Source: Streptomyces sp. NRRL S-37
GTDB taxonomy: Bacteria > Actinomycetota > Actinomycetes > Streptomycetales > Streptomycetaceae
Assembly: GCF_000721605.1 (NCBI RefSeq)
Contig: NZ_JOIZ01000001.1
Location: 496,001 to 560,000, forward strand
Direction: 5' to 3'
DNA: 64,000 nucleotides
This document shows, in pieces, positions 25,035 through 33,400 of the stretch. Each line of letters starts with the position of its first letter. The stretch's first letter is position 1. Below the pieces are notes generated by a model. That model did not search any database and was not told where the DNA came from. It worked only from the letters and a program-made list of their open reading frames with translations. A program made the translations under genes and the position numbers.

Positions 25035-26003
25035 ATGAAGGTCGTGATTCCGGGCGGCACCGGACAGGTCGGCACTGTCCTGACGCGTGCACTGGCCGGC
25101 GCCGGCCACGAGGTCGTGATTCTCACCAGACGGCCCAGGTGCGAGGGCGAGGTCCAGTGGGACGGTCGGACCCTGGGGCCGTGGAGGGCTGCGGTTGACG
25201 GCAGCGATGTCGTCATCAATTTGGCCGGACGCTCCGTGAGTTGCCGGTACACGACGGCTAATCTGCAGGAAATGATGGATTCCCGGGTCGACTCCGCCGG
25301 GGTCGTGGGCGCCGCGATCGCGGGTGCTGCCCGGCCGCCCCGCGTCTGGCTGCAGATGAGCACCGCGACGGTGTACGCGCACCGCTTCGACGCCCCCCAC
25401 GACGAGGCCACCGGTGTGATCGGCGGTACCGAACCGGGCGTGCCGGACTACTGGGCGTACAGCGTCGAGATCGCCAAAGCCTGGGAGCAGGCTCAGCAGC
25501 AGGCGGAAACGCCGGCCACGCGCAAGGTCGCTCTGCGCTCGGCCATGGTGATGAGCCCCGACCCCGGCGGGGTCTTCGCCGTCCTGCTGGGACTGGCCCG
25601 CCTGGGTCTCGGCGGCCCGGTCGCCGGTGGCGCACAGTACGTCTCGTGGATCCACGAACACGACTTCGTGCGCGCGGTGGAATTCCTGATCGACCAGGAA
25701 AACATCGCGGGGCCGGTGAACCTGGCGGCTCCCCATCCCCTGCCACAGCGCGCATTCATGCGCACCCTGCGCTCCGCGTGGGGTGTACCGGTGGGTCTCC
25801 CCGCGACCAAGTGGATGGCCGAGGTCGGCGCGTTCGCTCTGCGTACCGACACCGAACTGCTGCTGAAGAGCCGCCGAGTCGTCCCAGGCCGACTGGACCA
25901 GGCAAGCTTCAACTTTCAGTACACACAGTGGCCGCAGGCCGCGGATGAGCTGGTGCGCCGGGTACGCACACGGGTCAGACGCGGTCCTGGGGCACGCCGG
26001 TGA
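25035..26003 (+). CDS. NAD-dependent epimerase/dehydratase-like protein (TIGR01777/YfcH type)
   Basis: 322 residues from the ATG at 25035, with the strong ribosome site AAAGGAGG. The N-terminal Rossmann segment MKVVIPGGTGQVGTVLTRAL has the GGTGxxG motif, followed by VVILTRRPR, DVVINLAGRSV and the YfcH-like helix MMDSRVDSAGVVGAAI. Further on come AQYVSWIHEHDFVRAVEFLI and NLAAPHPLPQRAFMRTL, characteristic of the TIGR01777 (SulA/YfcH) branch of extended SDRs. No substrate is known for most members. The canonical YxxxK appears as YSVEIAK. Confidence 0.88.
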   Translation: MKVVIPGGTGQVGTVLTRALAGAGHEVVILTRRPRCEGEVQWDGRTLGPWRAAVDGSDVVINLAGRSVSCRYTTANLQEMMDSRVDSAGVVGAAIAGAARPPRVWLQMSTATVYAHRFDAPHDEATGVIGGTEPGVPDYWAYSVEIAKAWEQAQQQAETPATRKVALRSAMVMSPDPGGVFAVLLGLARLGLGGPVAGGAQYVSWIHEHDFVRAVEFLIDQENIAGPVNLAAPHPLPQRAFMRTLRSAWGVPVGLPATKWMAEVGAFALRTDTELLLKSRRVVPGRLDQASFNFQYTQWPQAADELVRRVRTRVRRGPGARR

Positions 26004-26129
26004 ACGGATCCGGCACCAACGGCGGCCGATCCGCCGCCCTGCCGGGCCCTGGCCAGCCTCGCCACCACGTGATCAAACCGGACAGACCCACTGAACGACG
26101 CCATTCCGGCGTCTGGAGTCGGAGGAACC

Positions 26130-26303
26130 ATGGGGACTGGACTCGGATCCGTAGTGTTTGTCCTCTACTTGCTCTACGCACTCATCATGTTGCCCTTCTG
26201 CGTTCTCGTCGGTTCGAGAACGTCCCAGCGCATGGGCTGGATGATGTCGGTTCCCCTGCTCTTCCTTCCTCTGGCACTGTTGATTGCCCTCTTCATCCCC
26301 TGA
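26130..26303 (+). CDS. 57-residue two-TM membrane protein
   Basis: A short gene with the ATG at 26130 and GGAGGA 4 bases upstream. It encodes two hydrophobic helices: VVFVLYLLYALIMLPFCVLV and MSVPLLFLPLALLIALFIP, joined by a short basic loop (GSRTSQRMGW). The C-terminus ends within the second helix. No family was recognised. Confidence 0.6.
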   Translation: MGTGLGSVVFVLYLLYALIMLPFCVLVGSRTSQRMGWMMSVPLLFLPLALLIALFIP

Positions 26304-26668
26304 AGCCTGCACAGCTGAGGAAATGTCTCGGTTCCGGCGCCGGCCCGTACTCGGTGGTGTCGCCAGGTCTCCCAGAGGCGCAGGAGAGTAAAGAAGCCTC
26401 CATCGCGGCATTGTCACCTGTCGCACAGGGCCAGCCCCGTGAGCCGATCAGGCCCCTCACGCACACGAGCGGAGATCAATTTCCGTAACCGGCGTTCACT
26501 TCGCCAGCCGCAGTCCATGTGCACCACCTTCCGGGCTCCTGGCGGGGGGCGACTATGACTTCCGGTGCGTTCACCTCACCGGTGGGATGTTCGGTGATGT
26601 CTGTGGACCGCAGCCTGCTCGGCCTGTCCGTTCCATAATGAAGAGCATCGTTCGGGGAGCCGATAGAG
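26304..26668. other. Intergenic region, nothing recognised
   Basis: 365 bp without a plausible gene or repeat. The promoter of the small membrane gene at 26669 should be at its right end (A/T-richer stretch near 26630-26665). Confidence 0.4.
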
Positions 26669-26875
26669 ATGACCGCAGTACGCATGACAGCCGCCGTGCT
26701 GGCCACATGGGCCACGCTGATCTTGCTCCTACTCGCGCCGTCGCTCTTGCCAGAGCATTGGCACTACTATATCTACTCTCCAGCGAGCGTGGGCCTGTGG
26801 CTATTGGCCCTACTCGTCGCCCCTGTCGTGGTCTGCATCGTGAAATGGCCGTGGATCAAGTCGGGCAGCAGGTGA
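26669..26875 (+). CDS. 68-residue two-TM membrane protein
   Basis: The ATG at 26669 follows a GGGGAG-type site at some distance. Two hydrophobic stretches are visible: AVLATWATLILLLLAPSLLP and VGLWLLALLVAPVVVCIVKW, separated by EHWHYYIYSPAS. No family was recognised. It is the third very small membrane protein in this accessory region (compare 15603 and 26130). Confidence 0.55.
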   Translation: MTAVRMTAAVLATWATLILLLLAPSLLPEHWHYYIYSPASVGLWLLALLVAPVVVCIVKWPWIKSGSR

Positions 26876-26931
26876 TCCGCGCCCCGCATACAAGCCGCGG
26901 ACTACCCGGTACGCCTGGTCATCAACTACGG

Positions 26932-27090
26932 GACGGACCTTAGCGGGTACATCATTGTGCTGGCAGGTGCGCCTACGACAGATACGCCGCAGCCCTCCAC
27001 AGCACCTCGTTTTCCTGCTCCAGCAGCCGGATCCGCTTCCGGGTCTTGTGCACCTCGACCGACTCGTCCAACGTCGTTGCTGGCTGGGCG
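26932..27090 (-). pseudogene. IS3-family transposase OrfA/OrfB remnant
   Basis: On the minus strand the frame TTLDESVEVHKTRKRIRLLE continues QENEVLWRAAAYLS, the coiled-coil leucine-zipper end of an IS3 OrfA. A TAG then replaces the usual Gln codon of the SQANLP continuation. Shortly after, in another frame, MMYPL matches the start of IS3 OrfB. Everything else is missing. Confidence 0.65.
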
Positions 27091-27280
27091 CCCTTGTGTT
27101 GCTGTGACGTTGTCCAGTGACCCTGGCGTCACATCGTTCAGCGGCCCCGGGGATTGGTCCGCGTCGAGGCCACCGGAGGGCAATTCGGCCTTCTCTTCCG
27201 GGGGGTTGAGGCGTCTGAGGCTTTGGTCGTAGGTCGCAAGTCGGTGGCGGAGTGAACGGCGGCAACAGAGGATTGAGGAC

Positions 27281-27718
27281 GTGGAATCTCCTGGTTTTGA
27301 TGTACAAGCTTTCCTGCAGCAGCCGCTCACCGCTCGTATCGCGACGAGCGGGCCGACGGTGCGTCCTGTCTGGTTCCTCTGGGAAGAGGGCGCTTTCTGG
27401 ATCTTGACAGGCCCATGGGCCCGGCTGTTCGACCGCGTGAAGGACGACCCGAGCGTCGCCCTCACGGTGGACGAGTGCGATCTCGCCACGGGGCGCGTCC
27501 AACAGGTGATCGCTCGAGGCCAAGCCGAACTTGTGCCTTTCGACGTGCCCAGAGGGCGGCGCAAGCTTGCCCGTTACTTGGGTGCGGACGAGGCTTTGTG
27601 GGACGAGCGTTTCGTGCACTACCTGCATGATGACCCGGGCGAGCGAGGCACGATGTGGTTGCGCTTGGTGCCCGCCTCGCTCACCGCGACGGATCTCAGC
27701 TACTCCGTGACATCGTGA
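27281..27718 (+). CDS. PPOX-fold (pyridoxamine 5'-phosphate oxidase-like) protein
   Basis: 145 residues from the GTG at 27281 with TTGAGGAC upstream. The split-barrel pattern is visible: FLQQPLTARIATSGPTVRPV, WFLWEEGAFWILTGPWARLF, DPSVALTVDECDLATGRVQQ and VIARGQAELVPFDVPRGR. This is the small PPOX/F420- or FMN-binding type found in many copies in actinomycetes. Cofactor and substrate are unknown. It is flanked by transposon remnants. Confidence 0.82.
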   Translation: MESPGFDVQAFLQQPLTARIATSGPTVRPVWFLWEEGAFWILTGPWARLFDRVKDDPSVALTVDECDLATGRVQQVIARGQAELVPFDVPRGRRKLARYLGADEALWDERFVHYLHDDPGERGTMWLRLVPASLTATDLSYSVTS

Positions 27719-27832
27719 GGGTGTGCTTCGCGCCGTCGATCTTATGCGCCTTGGTCCCGGCCAGGCGGTAAAGCAAACTTCCGGTGGCTTTGACCTGCGA
27801 CTGCTCTGATTCAGGTCCTGCCACCTGGGAGG

Positions 27833-28664
27833 TCACCTGGGCTGTTTACGAGTCTGCTTCACTTCTCGGTCAACGGCCCAGGCGTCGGCGACCGGACCGA
27901 GGTGGCCGAGCTTGTCGGGGTTGATGACCGAGCGGATGGTCTGGATCTGCCCGTCGAGCATGTCGAGGGCGAGGACGTGGAGGACCTTGCCGTCGCGATC
28001 GCGGAAGAGCGCGCCCGGCTGCCCGTTGACCCCGCGCGGTTCGCACGTGATGTCGACCTGTGCCATCAGCGGGTAGACGGTGGCGAGCAGCCTGGCCACG
28101 TTCTCAGCGCCGGCGACGGCCCTGGCCAGCTGCGGGGCCTTGCCACCGCCGTCCCCGACGAGCTGGACATCGGCCGACAGCAGACTCTGCAGTCCATCCA
28201 CGTCTCCCCGCGCCAGTGCCTCGAAGAACCGCCTCGCCAGCTCCTGCCGCTCCTGACGGTCCGCTTCGAAGCGAGGCCGTCCCTCGTTCATGTGGCGGCG
28301 GGCCCGTACGAGCAGCTGTCTGCACGCCGCCTCCGAGCGCCCCACGGCCGCGGCGATCTCGTCGAAGCCGAAGGCGAAGACCTCCCGCAGCACGAACACC
28401 GACCGCTCCAGCGGGCTGAGCCGCTCCAGGAGCAGCAGCGCCGCCATGGACACGGAGTCGGCCAGCTCCGCCGCGCGTGCCGGCTCCTCGTACGGATCGT
28501 CCAGGAGCGGCTCGGGCAACCACGGACCGACGTACTCCTCCCGCCGCACCCGGGCGGAGCGCAGCACGTCGATGGCGATCCGCGTCACCGTGGCCGACAG
28601 GTACGCCTTGACCGACACCGGCCGGGTGGTCGAGGCGTCGTAGCGGAGCCAGGTCTCCTGCACC
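27833..28664 (-). pseudogene. ECF41/SigJ-type sigma factor, N-terminus removed by IS110
   Basis: The frame has the end of sigma region 2 (VQETWLRYDA, VSVKAYLSATVTRIAIDVL), region 4 (LSPLERSVFVLREVFAFGF, DEIAAAVGRSEAACRQLLVR) and a C-terminal SnoaL-like domain with the DGGGKAPQLARAVAG and NPDKL motifs, which is the ECF41/SigJ architecture. Similarity stops exactly at the end of IS110 copy 2 (28664/28665). The first ~40 residues, including the start of region 2, are missing and were not found on the other side of the element, so insertion was accompanied by deletion or rearrangement. Upstream in-frame sequence belongs to the transposase. Probably non-functional. Confidence 0.85.
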
Positions 28665-28671
28665 GACGCCC

Positions 28672-29615
28672 CTATAACGCAGGGGTGTGGGAAACCGGTC
28701 TGACCAGGTTGAAGACCTCGCGGGCGGCATACCGCTTGAGGCATCGGATGATCTCGCGTCGGGTCCTGCCCTCCTGGGTGCGGCGTTCGTAGTACGCCCG
28801 GGTGTGCGGGTCGTGGCGCAGGCGGGTGAACACGATGCGGTGCAGGGCAGCGTTCGCCTGACGGTCGCCGCCGTAGTTGAGCCGACGCGTGCACCGTCGG
28901 CCAGAGGAGTACTCGATGAGGCTGACTCCGCAAAGGGCAGCAAAGGACGCCTCAGTGTTCAGTCGCTCGGGATTGTCCCCCATGGTGATCAGGAGAGTGG
29001 CGGCACTGTCCGGGCCGATGCCCACCGGTACGAGCAGTTGCGGCGCGTGGCGTTCGACGAGCCGGGTCAGTCGCTGGTTCAGCTCATTGATCTGTCCGGT
29101 GAGCTGCTCGATGCGTTCGGCGAGCATGCGTAATGTCATGTGGGCGGCCTGGGCCACCACGTCCTCGTCTCCCCCACCACCATCGTGCGGGCCGAGGCGC
29201 GCGCAGGTGCGGAACAGCTCGGCGTTGCCGAGGCTCGACATGCGTTCCCGCAGGGCGGGGTCGGCGATGACCAGGACGGCCTTGAGCTGGTTGATCGCCT
29301 GGGTGCGGGCCTTGACCGCGGAGTCCTTGGCGAGCTTGTAGATCCGGGCGCTGGCAGGTAGCGAGACAAGCCGGCGCCGAAGGTGCCGGTGCCTTCCACG
29401 CCGGCCCGGCGCACCGTACCCCGCTTGCGGGCCCAGACGAGCAACTGTCGGTAGCCGGCCGCCGTGGCCGGAAAGGACTCCGTTCCCAGGATCTTCCCGA
29501 GTGGGGAGATCACGGCGGCGACATGCACCTCGCCGTGCGTGTCCACGCCCAGCACGACCTCACCCCGACTGGGCGGATCCGTACTGGAGGAGGTGCTGCG
29601 CTCTCTGGTCGTCAT
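28672..29615 (-). pseudogene. IS110 transposase, deleted copy
   Basis: The N-terminal part starts MTTRERSTSSSTDPP and is intact through GVEGTGTFGAGLSRYL. About 55 codons are then missing at 29353/29354, including the KSDPLDAQ catalytic Asp pair. The deletion is out of frame, so the C-terminal half (LGNAELFRTCARLGPHDGG to VRPVSHTPAL) is read in another frame. The breakpoint lies at a short GCTGG/GG direct match, suggesting slippage or illegitimate recombination. It cannot encode an active recombinase; the non-coding end is preserved and might be used in trans. Confidence 0.88.
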
Positions 29616-29971
29616 GGTGGTTCGCCTCCCGGGTGGTGACGTGCTGGGTGGATGGCACCGGCCCGCTCGGGCGGTCTGAACCGTGATGGCGCCTCAAACT
29701 CGGCAAGGCCCCTATAGGGACACGCCCTGTGGCTCGGTGACAGCAGAAACCATCCCGCAACGACAGTCGACACGCCTGTGACTGGACACGTCGGTCAAAG
29801 ATCTCATGAGTCAGACCCCGCCCGGGACGGCACCGCGCCACCGTCCCACTGCTCCCGGCACAACGGCATGACCCGACCACAGCCGGATGGCTTCGTCCGA
29901 ACCGGCACTCAACCTGCCCCGAACGGACTGACAACGAGTTGACTTCTCGCCCACTCGTGACCGGCATTGAC
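29616..29971 (-). ncRNA. IS110 non-coding end, candidate bridge RNA region (copy 2)
   Basis: Homologous to 15102-15449 and 38403-38761, including GCCCCTATAGGGACACGCCC and CCTGTGACTGGACAC. Small differences between copies would allow guide loops to be compared. Confidence 0.45.
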
Positions 29972-30484
29972 AGACAGCCTGTGACCCGCCTTACCGGCAG
30001 TCCTTCATCGACCACGGAACGAACGGCCTCGAACCCTCGGTCGGTAAGCGGCCGGCCACAAGTCCTATAGCGGCTGCGCGAGATCTTCGCCGGCTTTACC
30101 TGGACGTCGTCCACGGCGACGAGCGGCAGGGCCCGCACGCTGGGGTCGTCACCTCTCGACGCGAGGGCGCGCGTCCGCTACCGACTGGCAAACGATGACG
30201 TATTCGCCCCGCTCAAACAGCCCCTTCTTTCCGGCCCCCTGCCTGCCCTTAACTCACCGTCGAGGGTCCGTTTACCCACACCGTCTCGCGCTCGGGATCA
30301 CCTTCGCGCCAAATCGAGCGGCCCAGCGGAGTCCTTCGTCCACTCAGCCAGCAGACCCATGGCCAGGGCGAGGGGGGACCCCGTCGCGTTTCGGCCCCGA
30401 TTCCCGCAGCACGTTAGTTCGAGGGTTCTCCTGATCATGCATTCCCGCGACCTTTCTTCACTCCTGACCCGCAGGTGATGCACT
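29972..30484. other. Region upstream of the RHS gene
   Basis: About 510 bp with no recognised gene. A minus-strand frame near 29990-30138 (VRALPLVAVDDVQVKPAKIS) has fair composition but no start or domain. The promoter of the RHS gene should lie in the right part; no clear hexamers were seen. Confidence 0.4.
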
Positions 30485-33400
30485 GTGCGCACACAAGCGC
30501 GAAGACTCGTCACGGCCTTTCTGACCCTGGCTCTACTGACCACAGCAGGTGTCGTCCCCTCCTGGGCGTCGCCCCGAGACCGTCCGCCCTCCACGGCCAC
30601 CGCGACCATCACACAGGCGCAGGCCCGGACAGCCGCCGACCTGCCCAAGCCCCCCGAGGCCATGACGCTGGCCGAGCGGCGCAGGCAGATCGACGAGGAC
30701 CGGCACGAACGGTCGCCGATGCATGAGTACATGGACGCGCCGGAGAAGGGGACCAAGGGGAAGCCCCACAGTCGGCCGGACAGGAACCGCATCGAACGCG
30801 GGCCCGCCGCCGGGTCGGAGGTGCCCCTCCAACCCCTTGCCGCGGCGGCCGAGAACCCCACCTGGGTGTCATCCTGGGCCACCGCGTATCCCGGGATGCT
30901 GTCGATCGGCGGGCAGGTGAAGCTGCCCAAGCGGGGGGATTCGTACACCGGGATGTGGCTGTACGTCCTGGACGAGGGCGGCTACCCCGTCGTGCAGCAG
31001 GAGATCAAGAAGGCCACGGACGATCCCAGCGGAGACACCCCGGACACCGGGGCCTGGTGCTACGACTGGTGGACGAGCAACTCCTACCCCACCGACCAAT
31101 GTTTCTGGTGGACCGGCAGCGAGCTCGGCGGAATCCTCCAGGACGGCAAGAAGTACTACGCCTGGGTCTTCCTCAACAGCGCCGACGGAACCTCGAGTCC
31201 GGGCGGCACCACCTCACCGCTCGTGGAGGCGTTCTACACCCCGGTGATCCCCGGCTCGCAGGCGGGCATCTGCACCTGCTACGCACAGGCGCACCGTGCC
31301 GACCCGGTCAACACGGCGACCGGCATGTTCTTCGAACAACTCACCGACGCCTCCCTGGTGAGCCCCGGCGTGCCCCTGGCCCTGGAGCGCATCTACCGCT
31401 CCGACTCAAGTGCCGTCGGCCTGCTAGGGCGCGGCTGGGCGACCCCGTTCGACGCCAAGCTGATCGCGGCGACGGGGAAGGTGACCTACCGGACGGACGA
31501 CGGGGCGTCGTTCGTCTTCACAGAGAACAGTGACGGCACGTACGCCGCACCGGCCGGGTCGGCGGCCAAACTGGTCAAGGGCACGAGCACTTACACGATC
31601 ACCACGCCGGACCACACCAAGCGGACCTTCGACAGCAGCGGCCGGCTCACCTCCGTGGTCGACAAGGTGGGCAAGGGCCTGAGCCTGGCGTACGCGTCCG
31701 GCGTTCTTGCCTCCGTCAAGGACGCCGCCGGCCGCACCACCACCTTCACGCCCGGCACCGACGGACTGCTGTCCAAGGTGAGCCTGCCCGACGGTACATC
31801 GGTGTCGTACGGCTACACCGGCGGTCTGCTGACCTCGGTGACCGACCCTGCCGGGAAGGCGTCGTCGTACGCGTACGACGCGAACAAGCGGCTGTCGTCC
31901 TACACCGACCCGGCGGGCGGCAAGGTCACCAACATCTACGACACCGCGGGCCGTATCAAGTCCCAGACCGACCAGAACGGCAAGACCACCACGTTCACCT
32001 GGGACGGCAAGAGCGAGTCGCACACCACGGCCCCCGACGGCGGCGTGTGGACCGACGTGTACGCCGGCAACGTCCTGATGGAGACGATCGACCCGTACGG
32101 CAAGAGCATCACCTACGACTACGACCGTCATCTGCGGCCCGTCGCCATCACCGACCAGCGCGGCAACACCACCGAGATGACGTACGACAGCGCCGGGCGG
32201 ATGCTCACCCGCAGCGCACCCTCTGCGCTCGGCTACGCGGAGAGCTGGACCTACGACGGTGCGGGCAACATCACCAGCCACACCGACGGCCGTAAGAACA
32301 AGACGACCTACACCTACAACACATCGAACCAGCTGACATCGACCACCGACCCACTGGGCGGCAAGACCGCCTACACGTACACCCCGCTCGGTGCGCTGGA
32401 GACCGTGACGACGCCGCGCGGGAAGGTCACCACATACGGCTACGACACGGCAGGCAACCGCACCTCGGTCACCACGCCGCTGGGTGAGAAGACGACGTTC
32501 ACCTACGACATGGCCGGCCGGATTTTGACGAAGACGGACCCGCGCGGCAACGTCACCGGCGCCGACCCGGCCGACCACACCACGACGTACGCCTACGACG
32601 GCCGCGGCCTGCTCAGCTCGGCCACCGACCCCCTGGGCCGCACCACGACCTACGAGTACAACGGAGCCGAGCAACTGACCTCGGCCAAGAACCCGGCGGG
32701 CGACACCACCACGTTCACCTACGACGACGCCGGACACCTCACCCGGACCACCGACCCGGCCGGCAACTCCGTCACCCGCACCTATGACGCAAGCGGGCGT
32801 CTGGCCTCCGAGACCGACGCGGCCGGCGGCAAGACCACCTACACCTACGACAAGGTGGGACGCCTGCTGAGCAGCGTCTCGCCGCGCGGCAACGTCTCCG
32901 GCGCCGACCCGGCCGCCCACACCACGAGTTACACCTACGACGCGGCAGGCAACCGCACCAAGGTCACCGGGCCCACCGGCGCGTCGACCACCACGACCTA
33001 CGACGCGATCAACCGTCCGCTGGTGGTCACCGACCCGTTGGGCCACACCACCGGCTACACCTACGACGCGAACGACAACGTCACCAAGGTCACCGACGCC
33101 GCGGGCGAGACGGTCAGCTCCGTCTACGACAAGAACAACCGGCTGACCAGCAGCACCAATCAGCTGGGCAAGACCACCTCCTACGCCTACGACGCCGACG
33201 GCAACCTCCTCAGCCGCACCTCCCCGCTCGGCCACAAGGAGAGCTGGACCTACGACGCCGACGGCCGCCAAGCCACCGCCGTCGACCCGCGAGGCAACGC
33301 CACCGGCGCCGACCCGGCCCAGTACACGACCACCTACGGCTACGACCCGGCCGGCAACCCGACCACGGTCACCGACCCGCTCGGCGGCGTGACCACCACC

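Larger units (their letters stand above)
28665..29971 (-). mobile_element. IS110-family insertion sequence, copy 2 (internally deleted)
   Basis: It has the same ends as copies 1 and 3 (GACGCCCCTATAACGC on the left; GACCGGCATTGAC on the right) and the same gene order, but is about 150 bp shorter through a deletion within the transposase gene. Inserted in the ECF sigma gene. Confidence 0.8.
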
